DNA of 57,500 nt, from the NCBI GenBank assembly GCA_905221605.1, contig CAJNDS010000091.1, forward strand, positions 1,040,738 through 1,098,237, given 5' to 3'. The translations under genes and the position numbers were made by a program. Of the stretch, positions 50,735 to 57,500 are shown piece after piece (position 1 is the first letter of the stretch; each line of letters opens with the position of its first letter). This DNA is from Symbiodinium natans. Taxonomy: Eukaryota; Sar; Dinophyceae; Suessiales; Symbiodiniaceae. The notes under the pieces were generated by a model. The model did not search any database and was not told where the DNA came from. It was given only the letters and a program-made list of their open reading frames with translations.

Positions 50735-51049
50735 CTAGATTGTTGCTTTCTTGGTTCAGGTCTCTCCAAGCCCTAAACCCTGAACATCATCTCACATGCT
50801 CAAGGCCGTGCTGGTCATAGGGGTCTAGAAGTGTATCAGGGAGCTGGGAACTTAACCCCTAATAAAGCAAACTCGTGCTTTAGCGGGTGCACTGGGCTTG
50901 TTGCTACCATTTGCAGAGTTTCGGGGCGTAGAGCTGGAGTTCGATTTCTCGGCTTAGGGGCTTAGGGTTTCTACAGTTTCGGGTATAAGGTTATAAGGGT
51001 TTAGGAACACTAGGCACCCTGTGCACTTGGGGGTCTCTCGTGCAATCGC

Positions 51050-51131
51050 TTGGGATGTTTCCTTAATAGGGATTCCAGTACCTCTTATAGTCCCTATTAA
51101 GGAGCTGTCAGTATAAGGGGGAACATCCCAA
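51050..51131. mobile_element. TTGGGATGTTCCCC palindromic element
   Basis: 82 bp, intact arms, outside the duplication. Confidence 0.75.
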
Positions 51132-51307
51132 GGAATCCTCCCTCTAGGGTTTAGGGTTTCGGGTTTAGGGTTCCTTCTTGAGAGGCAAATGATGGAGCGC
51201 TCCAGGCCCGCGCTGCCAACCGAAACCCCCAACCCCAAACCCCAACCCCCCTAGAAGGGACCCTTCGTCTTATTCCCCTATACCCATATATGGTTCAGCC
51301 CCGGCGG

Positions 51308-51465
51308 CCCCCCCCCCCCCCTCCCCTACCCCCCCCCCCCCCCCCCACCCCCCCCCCCCCTACCCCCCCCCCCCTCACCCCCAACCCCCCCCCCCCCAAC
51401 CCCCCCCCCCACCCCCCCCCCCCAACCCCCCCCCCCAACCCCCCCCCCCCCTACCCCCCCCGGAT
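51308..51465. repeat. C-rich run with single A/T
   Basis: About 155 bp of C runs broken by TA, A or AA; proline frames are artefacts. Confidence 0.9.
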
Positions 51466-51504
51466 GTCATACTAAGATGATACCCCCCCCCCTTTGCTGG
51501 TGTG

Positions 51505-51755
51505 GTTGGGGGTTGGTTTTAGGGTTTTAGGGTTTTAGGGTTTAGGGTTTAGGGTTTAGGGTTTTAGGGTAGGGTTTTAGGGTTTTAGGGTTTTAGGGTT
51601 TTAGGGTTTTAGGGTTTTAGGGTTTTAGGGTTTTAGGGTTTTAGGGTTTTAGGGTTTTAGGGTTTTAGGGTTTTAGGGTTTTAGGGTTTTAGGGTTTTAG
51701 GGTTTTAGGGTTTAGGGTTTAGGGTTTAGGGTTTAGGGTTTAGGGTTTAGGGTTC
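51505..51755 (+). repeat. TTTTAGGG octamer array flanked by TTTAGGG
   Basis: About 20 consecutive 8-bp TTTTAGGG units with 7-bp units on both sides. Confidence 0.95.
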
Positions 51756-51983
51756 AGCATCTCAAGTTCGAGCATTTACTAGGCCAGCAGTGTGTGTAGG
51801 CAACGGAAAAAAACCCACCCACCCAGAGAATCCCAAAACATTAAGAAAATAAAAAGTTTACATTTCTTATCAGCAAGCCCTGTCCTCCAACCTCACTCCG
51901 TCATGGACCATCCTACCCACGAACCATTTCATCGGCCCCCATGGAGGGGCGGGACAAGAAATCCTGAAACCGTCGGTTTTGGT

Positions 51984-51985
<2 letters not shown>

Positions 51986-52061
<76 letters not shown>

Positions 52062-52090
52062 CGGGGGGGGGGGGGGGGGGGGTGGGGGGG

Positions 52091-52137
<47 letters not shown>

Positions 52138-52140
52138 GGG
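51986..52140 (+). repeat. G run, ~155 bp
   Basis: Almost pure G with a few C/T. Confidence 0.95.
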
Positions 52141-52142
52141 CC

Positions 52143-52764
52143 GGCACGAAGGAAATTACCCTTAGCCACGAAGAAATTACCCTTAGCCACGAAGAAATTA
52201 CGCTTAGCCACGAAGAAATTACCCTTAGCCACGAAGAAACTACCCTTAGCCACGAAGAAATTACCCTTAGCCACGAAGAAATTACCCTTAGCCACGAAGA
52301 AATTACCCTTAGCCACGAAGAAATGTTCTTAGCCACGAAGAAATTACCCTTAGCCACGAAGAAATTACCCTTAGCCACGAAGAAATTACCCTTAGCCACG
52401 AAGAAATTACCCTTAGCCACGAAGAAATTACCCTTAGCCACGAAGAAATTACCCTTAGCCACGAAGGAAATTACCCTTAGCCACGAAGGAAATTACCCTT
52501 AGCCACGAAGGAAATTACCCTTAGCCACGAAGAAATTACCCTTAGCCACGAAGAAATGACCCTTAGCACCCAGGAAATGGCCCTTAGCGACCAGGAAATG
52601 GCCCTTAGCGACGAAGAAATGGCCCTTAGCGAAGAAATTGCCCTTAGCCACGAAGAAATGACCCTTAGCCACGAAGAAATGACCCTTAGCCACGAAGAAA
52701 TGACCCTTAGCCACGAAGAAATGACCCTTAGCCACGAAGAAATGACCCTTAGCCACGAAGGACT
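52143..52764 (+). repeat. 21-bp satellite, about 29 copies
   Basis: The unit is CACGAAGAAATTACCCTTAG plus C. The 21-bp period keeps several frames open (HEEITLS, ATKKLPL and, on minus, AKGNFFV), so the 117-236 codon frames are not evidence of a gene. Later units change to GAAATGACCC and GAAATGGCCC. Confidence 0.95.
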
Positions 52765-52794
52765 ATAGGGTTTAAATATATATAAGAAAGAGGG

Positions 52795-53030
52795 GTTTAG
52801 GGTTTAGGGTTTTCCCCGCGGATGGGGTACTAAGATGATACCCCCCCCCTGTGGTGTGGTTGGGGGTTGGTTTTAGGGTTAGGGTTTAGGGTTCAGGGTT
52901 TTAGGGTTTAGGGTTTAAGGTTTAAGACTTAAGGTTTAGGGTTTAGGGTTAGGGTTTAGGTTTTAGGGTTTAGGGTTTAGGGTTTAGGGTTTGGGGGTTT
53001 AGGGTTTAGGGTTTAGGGTTTAGGGACCGT
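52795..53030 (+). repeat. Degenerate TTTAGGG array
   Basis: Mixed telomeric variants; the flanks (GGTACTAAGATGATACCCCCC, then GTGGTGTGGTTGGGGGTTGG) resemble 51468-51515, so the two regions are related. Confidence 0.8.
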
Positions 53031-53490
53031 AGAGTAGACTTGGGGGGGGGGGGATACCATGGGGGGGGGGGGGTGGGGGGGGGGGGGGCCGGGAACGCCC
53101 GACGCTGAACCATATATGCCCCTACATATACCTTATGAGGGTTCCTAAATATGTACCTAAATAGCCCTTAGTAACCCCTAAGGGTTCCCTCCTTGAGTCC
53201 CTTGCAACCCCAAACTCAGAACCGCAAACCCTCAACCAGACCCCAAAATCCAAAACACCGAATTGCTGGAGACATCTCGATTGGCTCGAGGGCACCCAAT
53301 AACCTTCAAGCTTAGACGTCTGTGCCCCAAGCCCTAAACCAAAACTCTACACCCTAAGCCCCACCAAGCTCCACACAACTACACCCTAAACCCCTAGAAG
53401 GCTAAAAGCCTGCACCAAAAGTCTAGGCCCAAAACACAAAAACGACAACCTACACTAACAACTCCAACAAAAAAACTAAAGCCCGAAGCC
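53030..53490. other. No gene seen
   Basis: G runs at 53042-53088, then AC-rich sequence with scattered CCCTAAA-like words. Confidence 0.5.
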
Positions 53491-53499
53491 TTTGCCGGC

Positions 53500-53553
53500 T
53501 TAGGCATTGGTGCCAGTGCTTATTTTCAGACGTAGGGCGGAGGACCTGTCCAG
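53500..53553 (-). CDS. Exon-like piece, LDRSSALRLKISTGTNA
   Basis: Acceptor GCTATAG, short minus frame, TAA stop. Confidence 0.3.
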   Translation of the reverse strand: MDRSSALRLKISTGTNA

Positions 53554-53960
53554 CTATAGCACTCTAATCCGGAAGATTCACCCTAAACCCCAAACCCTAA
53601 ACCTTAAACCCAAAAGCCAAACACAATAGAAACTTTGCCTCGTCGAAGGTCGGGCACTTGGGTAGCCCCGTAACAGCCAACCCCCACACCCTACAAACCA
53701 CAAAACACTTCACCCCTAAATCCAAACCCCTCAGCGACTCAACCGCAAAACCCTCAAACTAACAAACCTCTAAGAACCAGTTGAACGCTTCACCCCTCTC
53801 CCCCGGTCAAAAAAACCACACTTCGGGCTTAGGGTTTATAAGGTATAGGGTATAGGGGTTTCAAGGGCCCGTAAACCATAAACCCTAAACCCTAAACTCT
53901 AAACCCTAAACCCTAAACCCTAAACCCCAAACCTTAAGCCCCAAACCCTAAACACTTAAC

Positions 53961-54015
53961 CCGGTCCCGGCCTTCTCCCCCTTCTTGTTAGATCCTTCCG
54001 CGTCCCCTTGGAACT
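53961..54015 (-). CDS. Exon-like piece, EFQGDAEGSNKKGEK
   Basis: The acceptor CCTAAACCCGCAG is a telomeric repeat ending in CAG; the minus frame EFQGDAEGSNKKGEKAGT ends at GTTAAG. Confidence 0.4.
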
Positions 54016-54024
54016 CTGCGGGTT

Positions 54025-54165
54025 TAGGGTTTAGGTTTAGGGCTCAGGGCTCAGGGCTCAGGGCTCAGGGCTCAGGGCTCAGGGCTCAGGGCTTAGGGTT
54101 TAGGGTTTAGGGTTTAGGGTTTAGGGTTTAGGGTTTAGGGTTTAGGGTTTAGGGTTTAGGATTTG
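54025..54165 (+). repeat. CTCAGGG variant array then TTTAGGG
   Basis: Seven CTCAGGG units followed by about nine standard units. Confidence 0.9.
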
Positions 54166-54294
54166 GGGGAACGCAAGGGGATATTCGGTTCCGAGTTCCG
54201 CTATGAACCGGTAAGTAGAGGGTTTTTGTTCTCAGGCTCAGCTGAGGGTTTAGGGGGGGCGGCTACATGAGGGGACTGGGGCCGATCTTTGCTA

Positions 54295-54465
54295 TTAGGG
54301 CATTAGGGGGTTGAGGACGCCGGTGCTCTGCAAAAACCCACGTCTGAGAATGTGAAACATGCGGACATAGAGGAAGGAAACAATAACAAGCGAGGTCCTC
54401 TCGTTGTGGTCTTGAATCTCGAGCCTTTCCGGTGTAAAGACCTTGAAGACCACGTAGCTAAACCA
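54295..54465 (-). CDS. 171-nt exon-like piece, membrane-type
   Basis: Acceptor CTCGAGCAG; the minus frame reads WFSYVVFKVFTPERLEIQ, DHNERTSLVIVSFLYVRM, FHILRRGFLQSTGVLNPL, then TAA. Aromatic/hydrophobic segments flank a polar loop, followed by basic residues. A shifted frame is also open but less protein-like. Confidence 0.45.
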   Translation of the reverse strand, partial: WFSYVVFKVFTPERLEIQDHNERTSLVIVSFLYVRMFHILRRGFLQSTGVLNPLMP

Positions 54466-54666
54466 CTGCTCGAGACAAGAACACAGAGAAACACGGCGAT
54501 GGTCTACCCATTAGGCAAACATCTGGTGGGGGTGGTTGGGTGGGGGGGGTGGCGGCGGCAAGAATAAAGCCGAGTGTTTTTTGGCGACAGTAGCAACAAG
54601 CAATAGGCCCTATAAACCCTAGGCTACTCCAAAGAGGGGGGGGGAAAGGGGGGGGGGGGGGAATCG

Positions 54667-54720
54667 CAAGCCTGAAGCAGAAACTTGAACCTTTCCACGA
54701 ACCTAAATTGGCGCTTCTTT
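54667..54720 (-). CDS. Exon-like piece, KKRQFRFVERFKFLLQ
   Basis: The minus frame KKRQFRFVERFKFLLQAC then DS, basic amphipathic, bounded by telomeric repeat upstream and a G run downstream. Confidence 0.35.
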
Positions 54721-54869
54721 GTTCCAACCCTAAACCCTAAACCCTAAACCCTAAACCCAACACCCTAAAGCCTAAAACCTAAAGCCTAAAACCTGGAATG
54801 CAATTTTCCTTGGGGACTCTGAGCTTCAGGAGCAAGTCCGAGGTTCAGAGTTCAGGGATTTAGGATTCA

Positions 54870-55008
54870 GGGTTTACGGGGTTTATGAGTTTGGCCATCA
54901 ACCCTGCATCCTTCAATCCAGCCAAGTCGCTGGAATTTGGTTTGGTCTTCTTCTTCTTTCCCAGCTCCCCATTCGCAGTTCGAATGAACCTTGTCAGCCA
55001 AGGTCGGG
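54870..55008 (-). CDS. Exon-like piece, RPWLTRFIRTANGELGKK
   Basis: The minus frame RPWLTRFIRTANGELGKK, KKTKPNSSDLAGLKDAG, LMAKLINPVN. A lysine cluster follows a short hydrophobic stretch. Borders not fixed. Confidence 0.45.
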
Positions 55009-55067
55009 CCCTATATCCTAAACCCTAAACCCTAAACCCTAAACCCTAAACCCTACACTGCCCCGTA

Positions 55068-55135
55068 CTAGCCATAGTTGATCTCAAACTTAAGGTATGC
55101 CTTGCACCCAGGGCCCTTTCGTGTATGCTTAGTCC
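55068..55135 (-). CDS. Exon-like piece, GCKAYLKFEINYG
   Basis: Acceptor GCTAG; the minus frame TKHTRKGPGCKAYLKFE then INYG, TAG. Confidence 0.4.
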
Positions 55136-55187
55136 CTAGCTGCCTAGGGCCGGCTGGGCGTGGGAGGGGAGGCCTTCAAAAGCCCCT

Positions 55188-55260
55188 AAACCCTAAACCC
55201 TAAACCCTAAACCCTAAACCCTAAACCCTAAACCCTAAACCCTAAACCCTAAACCCCTTA
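55188..55260. repeat. CCCTAAA array
   Basis: About ten perfect units. Confidence 0.95.
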
Positions 55261-55391
55261 CCAGGTCCTTGCATCGCTGACCTTTCACCGGCACTAACCC
55301 CTAACCCCTCAACAACCCCAAACCCGAACCCCTGTTTTGGGCTAATGAGGTTTAGGGTTTAGGGTTTAGGGTTTTGGGTTTAGGGTTTTAC

Positions 55392-55458
55392 GACAAACGC
55401 GACGATTGCTTCTTGGGGAAGCGGCCCCCGAGACCGTTTGAGTCCTTTGAGGGGAAGC
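55392..55458 (-). CDS. 67-nt exon-like piece, FPSKDSNGLGGRFPKK
   Basis: Acceptor CCGTCAG and donor GTAAAAC, which runs into telomeric repeat. The minus frame GFPSKDSNGLGGRFPKKQ then SSRLS; a second frame is also open. Confidence 0.4.
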
Positions 55459-55502
55459 CTGACGGTTGATGGTGGAGGGCTGATGCCTTAGGGTGTATTG
55501 GT

Positions 55503-55620
55503 TTACTACATGGGTGGTTGTCAAAATTATGATCCCTTTTGGGGTACCCTAAATATTAGGTGCCGTATTATAATAGGGATCCAAAAAGGGACCATAATTT
55601 TGACAACCACCTACATAGTA
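55503..55620. mobile_element. TACTACATGGGTGGTTGTC palindromic element
   Basis: Arms TGGTTGTCAAAATTATG-GTCCC-type across 118 bp; open frames over it are artefacts. Confidence 0.7.
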
Positions 55621-55639
55621 CCCCGGGAACCATACATTC

Positions 55640-55800
55640 GAACAAGGGCTCAGGGTTTTGGATTTCTTGCGCAACACAGAACCCAAAACCGAAAAGGGGC
55701 CGACCCCTGCAGAAGAGCGCCCCTCCATGTTACTAACGCTGGTCTTCAACTTGACGGAGGGAAAGATGTGATTGGACCGGGGTTGGGGCCGGGAAGTTAG
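55640..55800 (-). CDS. Exon-like piece, both strands open
   Basis: Minus reads HIFPSVKLKTSVSNMEGR, SSAGVGPFSVLGSVLRKK; plus reads DFLRNTEPKTEKGPTPAE, ERPSMLLTLVFNLTEGKM. Strand assigned to minus only because of the neighbours. Confidence 0.3.
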
Positions 55801-56012
55801 GGGCTTTGGGGGTTTCATGGTGTTTTTGTTTGAGCTTTTCGAACTTCAGGGGGATTAAAGGGTGTGAGGTTCTCAGGATGGGCTTGAGGTTGAAGTATTT
55901 GGGTAGTTCTGAAAAAAATTGGGTTCAGCGTTTAGGTCCCCGTATAGTACGGCGCCGTGTAACAAGGACCACCAGCAACAAGTAACCCGGAACCCTAATT
56001 TAGAGAGCCTAC

Positions 56013-56134
56013 TCAGGTAGGAGTTGAGGGTTGGTTGGCTTTGGTCCAGGTTTGTGCGAGGTGCTCGCGAAGCTTCTTGTCCTGGGCGGACAGGCGGTGA
56101 GTCTCGGAATTCCCAACCAAAAGCCCCAACATTT
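56013..56134 (-). CDS. Exon, LSAQDKKLREHLAQTW
   Basis: Acceptor GGTTGCAG, then an ATG and MLGLLVGNSETHRLSAQD, KKLREHLAQTWTKANQP, STPT, TGA. Strongly protein-like with helical character. The other minus frame (SPPVRPGQEASRAPR) is longer but proline-rich and was not preferred. Confidence 0.5.
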
Positions 56135-56334
56135 CTGCAACCTAGATCCACAGTCCGAAGAGGCGAACCCTCTGCACCCTAAAACCTATAGACCCCAATT
56201 TACTGCACCCTAAAAACCCTCAAAGCCGAAAACCCTGAAACCCTAAGCCCATAAAACCCTAAACCCTAAAACCCCAAATCCCTACACCCTAAACCCTAAA
56301 CCCTAAACCCTAACACCCCAACACAAACCCCTCT

Positions 56335-56395
56335 TGCGGGGAGGAGGCCAGGGATTGCGGCATCTCTCGCAGGAAAATGGCTGTGCTTACTGGGG
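56335..56395 (-). CDS. Exon-like piece, HSHFPARDAAIPGLLPAR
   Basis: Follows CCCCCAG on the minus strand; single copy and weak. Confidence 0.25.
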
Positions 56396-56422
56396 GGTTT
56401 ACGATATTCGGGGGTACCTTCT

Positions 56423-56532
56423 TCTTGCTACCCCAGGAACCATATTATGATAAGGGCACCCTTTTGGGGATTGGTTAATTTATAAGGGAACCTTGAACAA
56501 AAAAAGGAGAAGGGTACCACTGAGCTACCAAG
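56423..56532. mobile_element. TTGGTAGCCCAG element
   Basis: Left end mutated (TTGCTACCCCAG), right end GAGCTACCAAG. Confidence 0.65.
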
Positions 56533-56759
56533 TTACCCTAAACTTCTAAACCCTAAACCCTAAACCCTAAACTATCAAGTCTTGGGTCCTCTTTATAACG
56601 GGATCCGACTACCGTGTTGGGGAGTCTTTTTTAGGGACACCATATATACATATACGTACACATATATACATATAAACAGCATAACAGTTACATACGGATA
56701 TACAAATAATATATGTATATATATATACATAGTTTTATTTACAGCTTATACATATGCAA

Positions 56760-56925
56760 AAGCAAAGTCTCTGGGATAGGCCCGTCGACACGGCCGTGGA
56801 CGCGCCAACTATCGTTGAGGAAGTGCCGGGTGCAGAACTCTTTTCCCTCCTTGCCTCATCAGTGCAGGGTATGCTGGGTTTACCATGTAAAGCGATCGTT
56901 GGCGATCATTATGAAGTCCTAAACC
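56760..56925. other. Exon-like piece, strand undecided
   Basis: Plus reads VDTAVDAPTIVEEVPGAE, LFSLLASSVQGMLGLPCK, AIVGDHYEV; minus reads GKEGKEFCTRHFLNDSW, RVHGRVDGPIPE. Both look like protein. Confidence 0.35.
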
Positions 56926-57013
56926 CTCAATCCTATTGATCTGGCTTCACTAGTAACTCCTAAACCCTATTTAACGAAATGGTTGATCTGGCTTTACTCA
57001 CACGTTCGTCGTC

Positions 57014-57070
57014 ACGCCCCCTGGAGGAAGCGACGTTTGCTCAAGCGTTTGTAGTAAGCTCTGGAGGAAC
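57014..57070 (-). CDS. Exon-like piece, AYYKRLSKRRFLQG
   Basis: The minus frame GSSRAYYKRLSKRRFLQG after GGGTTCCTCCAG-like sequence; short and weak. Confidence 0.25.
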
Positions 57071-57193
57071 CCAGGGTTGGTGGTGGTAGGAGGGTTACGG
57101 TAGTGCAGGGTGTAGGGGGGCAGGGTTTAGGGTTTATATAGGGTCTGGGGGCGGGGGGTTAGGTTTTCTGGTTCGGGCTTAGGGTTTAGGGTT

Positions 57194-57311
57194 CCCTCAA
57201 CCGCAACTATAGTGAGGATGGCATTTTGTGCAGACATAAGCTCTATGAAATTCGAAACTGGCAACTTCTCAAATCCACCCCACAAAACTCAAAGACCCGA
57301 ACTCGACCCGG
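57194..57311. other. Exon-like piece, strand undecided
   Basis: Plus reads NRNYSEDGILCRHKLYE, IRNWQLLKSTPQNSK with donor GTAACA; minus reads FEKLPVSNFIELMSAQ, NAILTIVAVEG. Coding is likely, strand unknown. Confidence 0.35.
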
Positions 57312-57359
57312 TAACACACTAAGGGCTTAGTGTTTAGGGTTCGGGGTTTAGGGCCCGAT

Positions 57360-57500
57360 AGCCCCCCCCCCCCCCCCCCGTGGATGGCTTAAATAGGGTC
57401 TATTTGGAAGCTGAGAATCGTGTTTTGGTGTGGTAGATAGATAGAAAGGAAAGGGCATGATAAAGTAGCGAGAGGAGCTCTTCAATTCCCTTCCTTATCT
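57360..57500 (+). repeat. C run followed by start of the 3.8-kb element
   Basis: A C run (57362-57379), GGCTTAAATAGGGTCTATTTGG, then sequence resembling 4960-5030 (GAGTTCTTCAATTTCCCTCC). The element continues beyond the window. Confidence 0.7.

Noticed and set aside
51792-52502. 236-codon frame with polyglycine and HEEITLS repeats
   Set aside because: Made of a G run plus the 21-bp satellite, whose period keeps all frames open.

Overview
The window is nuclear DNA of a microbial eukaryote. No bacterial-style operon, ribosome binding site, rRNA, tRNA or CRISPR array was found. The best guess is a dinoflagellate or close alveolate. The evidence is TTTAGGG-type telomeric repeats scattered internally by the hundred, exon-like segments that are nearly all on the minus strand over about 44 kb, small exons with GT-AG borders, and a very high density of short palindromic elements. 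This assignment is inference; a chromerid or another alga with TTTAGGG telomeres is possible. Almost all long open frames here are repeat artefacts. The exons were recognised by reading protein frames next to splice sites and, where two copies exist, by substitutions concentrated at synonymous positions.

Layout. 1-3.6 kb: dispersed telomeric repeats, G/C runs and a few doubtful plus-strand exon-like pieces. 3.66-6.5 kb: a giant G run, then a purine/pyrimidine-biased element with an internal ~0.63 kb duplication. 6.5-8.75 kb: a 55-bp satellite; 8.75-9.02 kb: a 31-bp satellite; 9.04-11.7 kb: a 9-bp (TTGAATTAA) satellite arranged as hairpins and split by an array of eight ~64-bp palindromes (10.28-10.98 kb). 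12.2-26.2 kb and 26.3-39.3 kb: two diverged tandem copies of a 13-14 kb segment. Each carries a minus-strand, many-exon gene for an unrecognised membrane protein. 39.6-40.2 kb: a TATATG microsatellite. 40.5-57.5 kb: more single-copy exon-like pieces, mostly minus strand, between telomeric arrays and palindromic elements, with a 21-bp satellite at 52.1-52.8 kb. The right end re-enters the element seen at 3.8-5.0 kb.

The tandem duplication is a natural experiment. Comparing the copies gives filled and empty sites for several families of short inverted-repeat elements (one with TA target duplications, one with a 9-bp duplication) and for telomeric-repeat blocks inserted into introns and probably into an exon. 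Several exon borders abut telomeric repeats so that the repeat itself supplies the acceptor (GGGTTTAG or CTAAACCCAG) or the donor (G|GTTTAG, GTAAGGGTTTAG). The main proposal is that interstitial telomeric repeats behave here as splice-compatible, intron-expanding insertions. Neither gene copy looks fully intact: copy 1 has frameshifts, and copy 2 has an exon split by a nested element.
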